A stretch of DNA of 7,971 bases from Candidatus Zymogenus sp. (GCA_030613285.1 JAUWME010000082.1:1-7971); one strand, 5' to 3'. Counted from the first letter of the stretch, positions 1-6,095 are shown. Translations and numbers: made by a program. Notes: generated by a model not told the origin, from the sequence alone.

Positions 1-213
1 ATCGTTGTCACAGGCGTGATGACTCACCTTTGTGTCGAGACGACGGCGCGCTCCGCCTTCGTTCGGGGGTTTGAGGTAATTTTTCCTATTGACGGCACTG
101 CCACCTACAACGAGGATTTTCACCTGTCCACATTTATTAACCTCTCCCACGGTTTTGCGGTGCCAGCCCTCATGGACAACCTGATAGAAATAATGGAGAA
201 CAATAAAAAATGA
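1..213 (+). CDS. Isochorismatase-family cysteine hydrolase, C-terminal part (5' end outside window)
   Basis: The reading frame is open from base 1 and ends at TGA 211-213, giving 70 residues of a protein whose N-terminus lies upstream. The segment GVMTHLCVETTAR (about residues 6-18 here) matches the nucleophile region of isochorismatase-like hydrolases (isochorismatase, nicotinamidase, related amidases), with Cys11 as the expected catalytic thiol. The downstream pattern, a D before an ATY stretch, then H and a GFA segment, also fits the family C-terminus. The catalytic Asp and Lys of the family triad would lie in the missing part, so substrate cannot be assigned: nicotinamide, isochorismate, or another amide or carbamoyl compound are all possible. 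The stop overlaps the next start (ATGA), so the two genes are almost certainly cotranscribed and translationally coupled. The family call is solid; the specific reaction is unknown. Confidence 0.85.
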   Translation: MVVTGVMTHLCVETTARSAFVRGFEVIFPIDGTATYNEDFHLSTFINLSHGFAVPALMDNLIEIMENNKK

Positions 214-1097
214 AGGTTGAAGACGTCGTTATAATTGGCTGCGGGCCAGCAGGGGCAGCCGCTGCCATCCAGCTTTTCCGAAGCGGTATAGCACCCGTTG
301 TCTTTGAAAAGGAGAATGTCGGGGGGCTTCTCCGAAACGCAAACCTTGTGGAAAACTACCTCGGTTTTCCCGGCGGAATAAAGGGCGTTGATCTGGTTGA
401 CCTCATTAAACGACAACTTGAGATTGTGGGTGTTAAAGTACATAATGCGAAGGTACTTTCACTTCATTACAAAGACGGTCTCTTTATAACGAAAACCGAA
501 AGCGGTACAACAAAATCAAGGTTTGCAATAATCGCCTCCGGGACAAAGCCAAAGGCTCTGCCCGACGTTGATATCGCAGACTATGCGAAAAAAAATGTTT
601 TTTCTGAAGCATACCCACTCTTTGGTGTCTCAAAAAAGCGAATCGTAATCATTGGCGCCGGCGATGCAGCCTTTGACTACGCCCTTAACCTGTCTCGAAA
701 AAATGAGGTTATCATCCTAAACAGGTCTGACAAAACCAAATGCCTCCCGCTTCTAAAAGAGAGGTGCGCTGCGGTCGGCGCAATCAGATACCTTGAAAAT
801 CATCCTGTAAAAACGGTGGACACAAAAAATGGCGGGGTTGAAATTACAGCATTTGATGTTATATTAAGCAAAGAGACTCTATTCCATTCCGATTATCTCA
901 TAACGGCCATTGGCAGGAAACCTAACATAGATTTCTTGGAAACTGGGCTAACAAATAAAATCGATTCCCTCAAAAAAGATAGTGGACTTTTCATTATCGG
1001 TGATGTTATAAATGGTATCTTCAGACAGACAACAATCTCCGTAGGAGACGGAGTCAGGGCAGCAATGGAAATTTATGGGTATCTATTTCACGATTAG
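210..1097 (+). CDS. Thioredoxin-reductase-like FAD/NAD(P)H oxidoreductase lacking the CxxC
   Basis: A 295-residue flavoprotein of the thioredoxin reductase fold. It has an FAD-binding GCGPAG near residues 10-15, an EN-GG-L segment with VENYLGFPGG at 47-56 as in TrxR, the IIASGT strand at 107-112, a nucleotide-binding GAGDAA at 149-154, and the C-terminal FAD motif IIGDV...RQTTISVGDG at 262-281. Length fits the family (about 300-320). The redox-active CxxC expected just before the second nucleotide motif is absent: residues 125-145 contain no cysteine, and only Cys11, Cys178 and Cys186 exist in the whole protein. It is therefore unlikely to reduce thioredoxin by dithiol exchange. It may instead pass electrons from NAD(P)H through FAD to a one-electron carrier, as TrxR-like ferredoxin/flavodoxin-NADP reductases do. 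The start ATG overlaps the upstream stop, with GGAG at 195-198. The neighbouring radical SAM gene makes a reductant-supply role plausible, but that is inference. Confidence 0.85.
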   Translation: MKVEDVVIIGCGPAGAAAAIQLFRSGIAPVVFEKENVGGLLRNANLVENYLGFPGGIKGVDLVDLIKRQLEIVGVKVHNAKVLSLHYKDGLFITKTESGTTKSRFAIIASGTKPKALPDVDIADYAKKNVFSEAYPLFGVSKKRIVIIGAGDAAFDYALNLSRKNEVIILNRSDKTKCLPLLKERCAAVGAIRYLENHPVKTVDTKNGGVEITAFDVILSKETLFHSDYLITAIGRKPNIDFLETGLTNKIDSLKKDSGLFIIGDVINGIFRQTTISVGDGVRAAMEIYGYLFHD

Positions 1098-1117
1098 TTG
1101 GATAAAGAGGAAAATTG

Positions 1118-2122
1118 ATGAAGATAGTTGCAAAGGTGGGAAACGAAGATATTGCGATGGTTTACATTGCGGAGCTTAACAGCGGAAACGGAAAAGACCC
1201 AAAAGGCCCCGGAAAAAAACTCATCGAATTTGTAGAATCTGTTCAACCACCAACTCCAAGAAGCGAAAAGTGGGTACTGATTGTCTCCACCCTATTCGGG
1301 TGCCCGGTGGGGTGCTCCTTTTGCGATGCAGGAATGTACTACGACGGGAAACTGACAAAGGACGAGATTCTATCTCAAATAGATTTTTTGATACATAATC
1401 GCTTCCCCAGGGGTGGGGTTCCGGTCAAGAAATTCAAGATACAATTTGCCAGAATGGGAGAACCGGCACTAAATGAAAATGTGCTCGATGTCCTTGAGGA
1501 ACTCCCCGACATCTACGATGCTCCGGGACTTATGCCCTCCATCTCCACCATTGCCCCCAAAGGCACAGATAACTTCTTCGAGAGACTTCTGGATATCAAA
1601 AAGCAGATATACGGGAGTCAATTTCAGCTCCAGTTTTCCATCCACTCCACAGATGTTGAAAAACGTAAATCCATCATCCCTGTTAAAATCTGGGACTTTA
1701 AAAAGATCGCCAGTTTTGGAGAAAGGTTTTACAATGCCGACAATAGAGACAACGAAAGGAAGATAACCCTAAACTTCGCTCTGGCCAAAGACACAACGAT
1801 TGATCCAGATATAATGATAGATAACTTTTCCCCAGAAAAGTTCATCATCAAGGTTACCCCGGTAAACCCCACCTGCAGCGCCAAGAAAAACCATATATCC
1901 TCCCACATCGTGCCGGGTGTGGAAAAATACGAAATATTAGAAGCTCTCAAAAATAAAGGCTATGATGTTATCTTGAGCATCGGGGAGCTTGCCGAAAATG
2001 ACATCGGAAGCAATTGCGGCCAACATATCATGAACTATATGCGAAAAAACGAGATAGTCCCAGGTGGTTACACCTACCCCTTGATTAACGTTGACGAGGT
2101 TACTCTCATTAAGGATGCATAA
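1118..2122 (+). CDS. RlmN-like radical SAM protein, short form without the resolving cysteine
   Basis: A 334-residue radical SAM enzyme. The [4Fe-4S] cluster motif C62-x3-C66-x2-C69 lies in GCPVGCSFCDAG. RMGEP corresponds to the SAM-binding GMGEP of RlmN/Cfr; STIAP, FSIHS and RKSIIPVK match the RlmN order of motifs; the C-terminal NCGQ (Cys300) matches the methyl-carrying cysteine of RlmN (ACGQL). Two departures are visible. The residue seven before the first cluster cysteine, a cysteine in RlmN and Cfr, is isoleucine here. The cluster motif also begins near residue 62 rather than about 125 in E. coli RlmN, so much of the N-terminal accessory domain is missing. It therefore belongs to the RlmN-related superfamily, but 23S rRNA A2503 or tRNA A37 methylation should not be assumed. 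ATG 1118 is preferred to TTG 1115 because AGAGG at 1106-1110 sits 7 nt before it. It lies 20 bp after the flavoprotein gene, in the same operon. Confidence 0.8.
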   Translation: MKIVAKVGNEDIAMVYIAELNSGNGKDPKGPGKKLIEFVESVQPPTPRSEKWVLIVSTLFGCPVGCSFCDAGMYYDGKLTKDEILSQIDFLIHNRFPRGGVPVKKFKIQFARMGEPALNENVLDVLEELPDIYDAPGLMPSISTIAPKGTDNFFERLLDIKKQIYGSQFQLQFSIHSTDVEKRKSIIPVKIWDFKKIASFGERFYNADNRDNERKITLNFALAKDTTIDPDIMIDNFSPEKFIIKVTPVNPTCSAKKNHISSHIVPGVEKYEILEALKNKGYDVILSIGELAENDIGSNCGQHIMNYMRKNEIVPGGYTYPLINVDEVTLIKDA

Positions 2123-2132
2123 ACCAAAGGGG

Positions 2133-2148
2133 CCCTTGCAGGGTTTTT
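2133..2148 (+). terminator. Possible short Rho-independent terminator after the three-gene operon
   Basis: CCCT (2133-2136) pairs with AGGG (2140-2143) across a three-base loop and is followed by five T. The stem is only 4 bp, so it is a weak candidate, but it sits 10 bp after the radical SAM stop codon, where an operon end is expected. Confidence 0.35.
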
Positions 2149-2192
2149 AGGAGTGAGTCATAGTTCCTTTTAATTGTCTTGTGAGATATTGA

Positions 2193-2272
2193 TTTTCTTT
2201 TTATTGACAGATTGCTTAATTGTTTTCAGAGTGGATGGCCATCCCTTTTTGTTTTCTTTGATTTGACAGATT
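2193..2272. repeat. Pair of 21-bp direct repeats 59 bp apart with a palindrome between
   Basis: Bases 2193-2213 and 2252-2272 share TTTTCTTT, a variable triplet, then TTGACAGATT, matching at 18 of 21 positions. Between them lies the perfect 12-bp palindrome GGATGGCCATCC (2233-2244), followed by CTTTTT. The copies lie upstream of the 3-hydroxyacyl-CoA dehydrogenase gene. They could be regulator sites or a small local duplication carrying the TTGACA promoter box. Function is not evident. Confidence 0.45.
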
Positions 2273-2295
2273 TGTTTTAAGATTTTTCCTAATAC
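2263..2295 (+). promoter_or_regulatory. Weak candidate promoter for the 3-hydroxyacyl-CoA dehydrogenase gene
   Basis: A perfect TTGACA (2263-2268) lies upstream of the gene, but the nearest reasonable -10-like element (TAATAC, 2290-2295) is 21 bp away, longer than ideal. An identical TTGACA at 2204-2209 has no good -10 at 17 bp. A promoter must exist in this 190-bp gap if the upstream terminator works, but its exact position is uncertain. Confidence 0.25.
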
Positions 2296-2313
2296 AAAAT
2301 AAGGTGGTAAATC

Positions 2314-3261
2314 ATGGAGCCTACGGAAGTTAGACGCGCCCTCGTTGTCGGAGCTGGCGTAATGGGTCACTCCATAGCCCAGGTCTTTGCTCAAGCGGGG
2401 ATTGAAGTGGCTTTGGTTGACAATGACAAAGACGTACTCACTAAAGCAAAGCGGCATATTAAGTTAAACCTTGAAACTCTGGCCGAGTTTGGATACGTGG
2501 ATATAAACGAGGTAGACGCTATTTCAGGCCGTATCTACACCACAAGGGACATTATTGATGCGGCGGTCAATATCGATTTTGTCGTCGAGGCTGTGTCCGA
2601 GGTACCAGAAGTAAAAAAGGCTGTCTTTGAAAAGTTAGACGAGGCATTGCCCGACAACACGGTCATTGCAAGCAACACATCGGGCATTGACATCTTCTCT
2701 GCCATTGATCTTGATATCAAAAAGCCGGAGCGTTTGATAGTCGCCCACTGGTTTGCGCCGCCACACATCATCCCCCTGGTGGAAGTCGTCCCCGGCCCCT
2801 TCACAGCACCTGATACCATCTACCTTACCGAAAACCTTATGAAGCACCTTGGGAAAAAACCCGTAGTGATGCTTCAGTTTACCCGTTCTTTTATCGTCAA
2901 TAAGATACAAAACAACATCGCTCTTGCGGTCTTTGATCTTTTGGAGAACGGCTGGGCCACCCCTGAGGATATCGACCTTGCCGTCAAGACGAGTCTGGGG
3001 ATCAGGCTCCCCATCGTGGGCGTTGCCCAAACCCTCGACTTTACTGGCCTTGACCTTGTTTATGACGTGATAAAATCTTACGGCATGGAAAACAAATTCA
3101 TTGGAGAGAAGGTGGAGAATGGGCATTATGGGGCGAAGTCTTCCAAGGGGATGTACGACTACGGTGGAAGATCGGAAGAGGAAATTTTAAAGAAGAGGGA
3201 CAGGCTTTACCTTAAGATGCTTGAATTGTTAGAAGAGATAGACGCCTTTGAGCCAGTATGA
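2314..3261 (+). CDS. 3-hydroxyacyl-CoA dehydrogenase family protein, NAD-dependent
   Basis: A 315-residue single-function dehydrogenase. The N-terminal Rossmann domain carries GAGVMGHSIA (about 13-22) and an acidic VDND at the end of beta-2 (Asp36), which favours NAD(H) over NADP(H). The family substrate-site Ser-Asn is at SNTS (120-123). The catalytic His145 and Glu157 lie 12 residues apart in AHWFAPPHIIPLVEVVPG, and Asn196 in SFIVNKIQ matches the conserved active-site Asn, so the enzyme looks intact. The C-terminal helical domain (about 190-315) mediates dimerisation in this family. The PPHxxPLVEV form of the active-site loop also occurs in relatives acting on non-CoA substrates (L-gulonate and carnitine dehydrogenases), so 3-hydroxybutyryl-CoA dehydrogenase is only one possible assignment. 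ATG 2314 follows AAGGTGG (2301-2307) at good spacing. The gene is flanked by terminators and appears to be transcribed alone. Confidence 0.85.
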   Translation: MEPTEVRRALVVGAGVMGHSIAQVFAQAGIEVALVDNDKDVLTKAKRHIKLNLETLAEFGYVDINEVDAISGRIYTTRDIIDAAVNIDFVVEAVSEVPEVKKAVFEKLDEALPDNTVIASNTSGIDIFSAIDLDIKKPERLIVAHWFAPPHIIPLVEVVPGPFTAPDTIYLTENLMKHLGKKPVVMLQFTRSFIVNKIQNNIALAVFDLLENGWATPEDIDLAVKTSLGIRLPIVGVAQTLDFTGLDLVYDVIKSYGMENKFIGEKVENGHYGAKSSKGMYDYGGRSEEEILKKRDRLYLKMLELLEEIDAFEPV

Positions 3262-3305
3262 TAGTTTTAGCGTGAGTTATAAGAATCGGGAATTAGCTTA
3301 ATCAT

Positions 3306-3342
3306 AAAAAGGTCTGCCTCTAAGGGGGCGGGCCTTTTTTTT
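3306..3342. terminator. Strong bidirectional Rho-independent terminator
   Basis: AAGGTCTGCCTC (3309-3320) pairs with GGGGCGGGCCTT (3325-3336), 12 bp including four G-T wobbles, around a TAAG loop. Eight T follow on the plus strand (3335-3342). Five A at 3306-3310 provide the T-tract on the minus strand. It therefore serves both the dehydrogenase gene and the convergent V4R gene. Confidence 0.9.
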
Positions 3343-3458
3343 GCCTTGATTTCCACCAAAACGTTCTAATTTAGACGTCAATTTTCCATCGGAGAATCAT
3401 TACAACAAATCAAAGTTGATAAAGGGACAGGAAGACAATGGTGAAATGCAATATTGCT
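3343..3458. other. Non-coding gap between convergent genes
   Basis: This is the 3' flank of the minus-strand V4R gene up to the shared terminator. No credible coding sequence, RNA or repeat is visible in it. The plus-strand frame opening at 3438 only runs antisense into the V4R gene. Confidence 0.5.
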
Positions 3459-4046
3459 CTACGACTCATTTTCCAACACAAAATAGCAAGTATCATCCCC
3501 CATGGCCCTGCACTTTGTTTCCTTAGCTACATACAAACCCTTACCAAAAGCCCAATTGGCAAGGTATTGCAAACTTCCGGAAATCACAGTACATATCGGC
3601 CTTTGAGTTTCATACTCTGTGCAGATAGGGCAATCAAATACGTCAAAGTCAATGCTCTCGTCGTCATTAACGACCAATTTCCCCACACCTATGCCCATTT
3701 GCAGGATCTCCATGGATTTTAAAAACTTCTCCTTTGGTTGTAAATCGTTAAAGGCGTCCAGGACATGGCCCAACTCTGCGGCATATTTAATATTGGTATA
3801 TCCAATCCTCCTCCAGATGCCAAGTGCCCCATTGAGGCCCAGCAGATTTGCTATCTCTGGATACAATCTGGCCTGTTGGCTCACCGGAACACAAGGATTC
3901 CAGTCATATTCCGGTGGATTGCTAAACATATGAGAGAGTCCCGCATTTTTGAAAACTATCTTACAGCCGTTTTCTCCCATGATTTCCATTATACCATCCA
4001 AGGCGGCCCGGATAGCCATATTGGCGGCCATCGCTTCTTCATTCAT
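3459..4046 (-). CDS. V4R (4-vinyl reductase-like) domain protein
   Basis: A 195-residue soluble protein with the V4R pattern in its C-terminal half. C139-x2-C142 is followed by Cys152, then a hydrophobic helix, and then ETKCRAMGDDTCYF (about 176-189) with Cys179 and Cys187, the characteristic E-x-x-C-x-x-x-G-D-x-x-C-x-F ending. The family (BchJ-like proteins, hydrocarbon-binding domains, archaeal relatives) is thought to bind small hydrophobic molecules, and its conserved cysteines may bind a metal. The N-terminal region (1-130) is less recognisable and carries Cys28 and Cys52. No signal peptide, membrane span, DNA-binding or effector domain is visible. There are no photosynthesis genes nearby, so a chlorophyll role is not implied. 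The start is well supported: GGAGGTG (4051-4057) lies 4 nt upstream of ATG, the best ribosome binding site in the window. The ligand is unknown. Confidence 0.8.
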   Translation of the reverse strand: MNEEAMAANMAIRAALDGIMEIMGENGCKIVFKNAGLSHMFSNPPEYDWNPCVPVSQQARLYPEIANLLGLNGALGIWRRIGYTNIKYAAELGHVLDAFNDLQPKEKFLKSMEILQMGIGVGKLVVNDDESIDFDVFDCPICTEYETQRPICTVISGSLQYLANWAFGKGLYVAKETKCRAMGDDTCYFVLENES

Positions 4047-4262
4047 TTTACACCTCCATCTCTTTATATTGTTTGAAAGTGCTTATTTTATTTTATTTGT
4101 ATATTATTATCATAAAAGAAGCTTGATATCAAGAATTTATGCGAATTAAATTGAACAGTGCTATTTAAATCCGTTTTGGAATTAAAACAGTATCGAACCT
4201 TTTACCATTTTCTCACCTTGATTCAATCCAATGCCGGTCGCATCTTAAAAATCGGTAGAGCC
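4047..4262. other. Gap between hisS and the V4R gene
   Basis: Apart from the V4R promoter and ribosome binding site at its left end, this AT-rich stretch has no convincing gene. No hairpin with a T-tract was seen after the hisS stop codon, so some hisS readthrough into the V4R gene is possible. Confidence 0.4.
4103..4132 (-). promoter_or_regulatory. Promoter of the V4R gene
   Basis: On the minus strand TTGATA (4132-4127) is followed after 18 bp by AATAAT (4108-4103), each matching the sigma-70 consensus at 5 of 6. The -35 lies inside a perfect 12-bp palindrome, CTTGATATCAAG (4122-4133), which could be an operator. The resulting leader would be about 50 nt, so the gene can be expressed independently of hisS. 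Confidence 0.45.
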
Positions 4263-5603
4263 TTAATCTTTACTCATCTTATTCAGATGCGCCAAGACCT
4301 CCTCAACCACGCCCTCAATCCCAATTTCGACTTCATCACCCGACTCCATATCCTTCAATCTCACCATCCCCCGCGCCGTCTCGTCCGGGGCCACAACAAG
4401 TACCTTTCCCACCCCAAGGCGATCGGCGTACTTGAGCTTCTTCTTCATACGCCTGTCTGAAGTATAGACGTCTGTGGAAATCCCCGCCTTCCTAAATTCC
4501 TTTGCGATTTTTAGCGAGGCCCCCACATCCTCAGGGCCGAAGGGACAAATGAGAATATCCACACTGCCTGTAGCTTCTTTCATCATTCCCAATTCCTGAA
4601 TCACCTGAATGATCCTCTCAAGACCGAGGGACATTCCCGTGGCAGGGACGTCAACGCCGGTGAAGAGGCCAATTAGAGTATCGTAGCGTCCACCGCCGGC
4701 TATACTCCCAATCTTCGGCTCCTCAACCACCGTCTCAAAGACCGTACCGGTGTAATATGCAAGTCCCCGGGCAAGCCGCGGCGAGAAGATTACCTTATCT
4801 CTGGAAATCCCAATCTCTTTTAAAAGCCTAAATATCTCCTTGAGGTCATTGATCGCCTCTGATGCAGATTCCTCCCCGGTGCCACCCTTGAGGGCATCTT
4901 CGAGCTTATTGAGGTCTTTGATGGGATCGTCAGTAGTTTCTGTAAGGCGAAACATCTCCTCCACCACACCCTTTTCGTATCCGGTTTGGATAAACTCCTC
5001 CATCACTTTTTCCACCCCCACCTTGTCGATCTTATCCAAAATCCTGATCGCAACAGGGATGTCCTCAGCCGAGACGCCCAAATATTCCATCAAGCCTGTA
5101 AGGAGCTTTCTGTGATTTAAAAACGTTTTGGATTGAGTAAAACCGATGTCCTCAATGATGTCGGTTATCAGAGCGATAATCTCCACATCCGCCGAGACCT
5201 CCTTTACTCCCACCACATCGGCATCGCACTGGTAAAACTCCCGGAGCCTCCCCTTCTGGGGTTTCTCTGCCCTCCAGACCGGCTGTATCTGGTAGCGTTT
5301 AAACGGCATGGCAATCTTGTCTCTATACTGGGCGATGACCCGACACATGGGGACGGTAAGGTCGTATTTTAAGGCAACTTCCTTTCCACCCTTGTAGGCC
5401 ATGTCGAAGATCAACCCCTCACCCTCTTCTCCATACTTCCCCGTCAGGACGTCGTAATATTCCATTGCGGGTGTTGCCAATGGGCGAAACCCGTACCTCG
5501 TAAAATGGCCCTTGATAATCTCCATGACCTTATCCCTGATGTACATATCTTCTGGGAGAAAATCCCGGGTTCCCTTCATTATTCTCGGTTTGATGATATC
5601 CAT
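4263..5603 (-). CDS. hisS: Histidyl-tRNA synthetase
   Basis: A 446-residue class II synthetase, close to the normal 420-460. It charges tRNA-His with histidine through a histidyl-adenylate. Visible elements in order are GTRDFLP (11-17) near motif 1; motif 2 with the ATP-binding Arg111 in PVWRAEKPQKGR and then REFYQCD; the histidine-specific RGLAYYTG (280-287, preceded by LA); GGGRYD (303-308); motif 3 in GMSLGLERI (323-331); and a C-terminal anticodon-binding domain from about 347. All catalytic signatures are present, so this is the true synthetase, in contrast to HisZ encoded to its right. ATG 5603 gives a family-like N-terminus, but no good Shine-Dalgarno precedes it (only GTGGAA at about 14 nt). 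ATG at residue 9 is an alternative with no better site. The gene follows tRNA-His on the same strand, and a terminator hairpin lies just upstream of the start. Confidence 0.95.
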   Translation of the reverse strand: MDIIKPRIMKGTRDFLPEDMYIRDKVMEIIKGHFTRYGFRPLATPAMEYYDVLTGKYGEEGEGLIFDMAYKGGKEVALKYDLTVPMCRVIAQYRDKIAMPFKRYQIQPVWRAEKPQKGRLREFYQCDADVVGVKEVSADVEIIALITDIIEDIGFTQSKTFLNHRKLLTGLMEYLGVSAEDIPVAIRILDKIDKVGVEKVMEEFIQTGYEKGVVEEMFRLTETTDDPIKDLNKLEDALKGGTGEESASEAINDLKEIFRLLKEIGISRDKVIFSPRLARGLAYYTGTVFETVVEEPKIGSIAGGGRYDTLIGLFTGVDVPATGMSLGLERIIQVIQELGMMKEATGSVDILICPFGPEDVGASLKIAKEFRKAGISTDVYTSDRRMKKKLKYADRLGVGKVLVVAPDETARGMVRLKDMESGDEVEIGIEGVVEEVLAHLNKMSKD

Positions 5604-5635
5604 AGTTTTACTAATATTCCACTTTTATTAGAATC

Positions 5636-5659
5636 AAAAAGGGGGCTTTTTGCCCCCCC
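5636..5659 (-). terminator. Strong terminator hairpin (possible attenuator) just upstream of hisS
   Basis: Read on the minus strand, GGGGGC pairs with GCCCCC (5657-5652 with 5646-5641) around an AAAAA loop and is followed directly by TTTTT (5640-5636). On the plus strand the hairpin is followed by CCATTTTT, a weaker arrangement. The T-tract ends only 32 nt before the hisS ATG, leaving almost no room for a promoter and leader downstream. It may end the tRNA-His transcript, or control readthrough into hisS. Confidence 0.85.
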
Positions 5660-5760
5660 ATTTTTCATCTTTTCCTTTTTTAGCATCCACCGGACAGCCC
5701 CAGTAACTCCACCTGTCGTCAATCACAAACAATACCACCACCTCTATTCTCGGCATCCAT

Positions 5761-5930
5761 TGAACAATCTCAGTGTTTACTATTGTGCCAATATAATACT
5801 GGCAACCCCCACACTGTGTCATTCAAATACCGGCAACCCTTTAAAATACCGGCGCCCCGTTTATATTTTCGGTATTTATCTGACAATCTCGGAGTTTACT
5901 ACAATGTCAATCAAAACACCGGCAACCCCT
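5761..5930. repeat. Two imperfect ~50-bp copies with 120-bp period
   Basis: Bases 5761-5810 and 5881-5930 align with roughly 70 percent identity if one compensating indel pair is allowed. They share CAATCTC, GTTTACTA and GGCAACCCC in the same order, and each ends in one of the 14-mer copies. The upstream flanks also match partly (CGGCATCCAT and CGGTATTTAT), so an older unit of about 120 bp appears to have been duplicated here. Confidence 0.55.
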
Positions 5931-6015
5931 CTATTTATTTTTTCGGTATCATTGGCAAGCCCCTAAGATTAATCGTATTAACCCTGTTACCAACCATAAA
6001 AAATACCGGCAACCC
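5795..6015. repeat. Cluster of AATACCGGCAACCC-type repeats
   Basis: Five near-identical 14-mers occur on the plus strand at 5795-5808 (AATACTGGCAACCC), 5826-5839, 5845-5858 (ending GCGCCCC), 5915-5928 (AACACC start) and 6002-6015, with a more degenerate copy near 5950-5963. Spacing is irregular (31, 19, 70 and 87 bp start to start). The last copy ends three bases before the CCA end of tRNA-His. They look like fossils of a dispersed or tandem intergenic element rather than a CRISPR array. Confidence 0.7.
5844..5877. repeat. Inverted repeat AAATACCG / CGGTATTT
   Basis: AAATACCG (5844-5851) and CGGTATTT (5870-5877) are perfect inverted copies around an 18-base spacer. A related pair, ACACCG (5916-5921) and CGGTAT (5944-5949), lies in the next repeat unit, so the element seems designed around a hairpin with ACCGG at its base. 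Confidence 0.5.
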
Positions 6016-6017
6016 GC

Positions 6018-6095
6018 TGGGGTGGGTAAAGGGTTTCGAACCCTCGGCCTCAGGGACCACAACCCTGCGCTCTAACCAACTGAGCTATACCCACC
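6018..6095 (-). tRNA. tRNA-His (anticodon GTG)
   Basis: On the minus strand a full cloverleaf is present. The acceptor is GTGGGTA/TACCCAC, the D arm is GCTC/GAGC, the anticodon stem CAGGG/CCCTG closes the loop TTGTGGT, the variable loop is five bases, and the T arm is GAGGG/CCCTT with loop TTCGAAA. The anticodon GTG (6060-6058) reads His codons CAC and CAT. Identity is confirmed by the G at -1 (6095) facing the discriminator C73 (6021), the histidine identity pair used by HisRS. The CCA end is encoded (6020-6018). It lies upstream of hisS on the same strand. Confidence 0.97.

Larger units (their letters stand above)
5660..6017. other. Non-coding spacer between tRNA-His and hisS
   Basis: About 360 bp without a credible gene. 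It holds the degenerate repeats listed separately. A minus-strand frame (5634-5822, 62 codons) runs through repeats and into the terminator and has no recognisable domain. No T-box specifier or AGGGTGGNACCGCG-like motif was found. Confidence 0.6.

Noticed and set aside
120..443. Minus-strand 107-codon frame across the first two genes
   Set aside because: It runs antisense across the cysteine hydrolase and flavoprotein genes, both of which show clear family motifs.
1115..1117. TTG as start of the radical SAM gene
   Set aside because: ATG follows immediately and has better spacing to AGAGG; the TTG is only 4 nt from it.
2635..3126. Minus-strand 163-codon frame inside the dehydrogenase gene
   Set aside because: It lies antisense to a gene with intact catalytic motifs and has no recognisable domain.
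5634..5822. Minus-strand 62-codon frame ending in the terminator, considered as a leader peptide of hisS
   Set aside because: It has no histidine codon cluster, no clear ribosome binding site and no domain, and its N-terminal half is repeat sequence.
5795..6015. CRISPR array
   Set aside because: The repeats are only about 14 bp, are imperfect and are irregularly spaced by 19 to 87 bp. No cas genes are nearby.
5604..6017. T-box riboswitch in the hisS leader
   Set aside because: A terminator is present, but I found neither the conserved T-box sequence nor a matching antiterminator.
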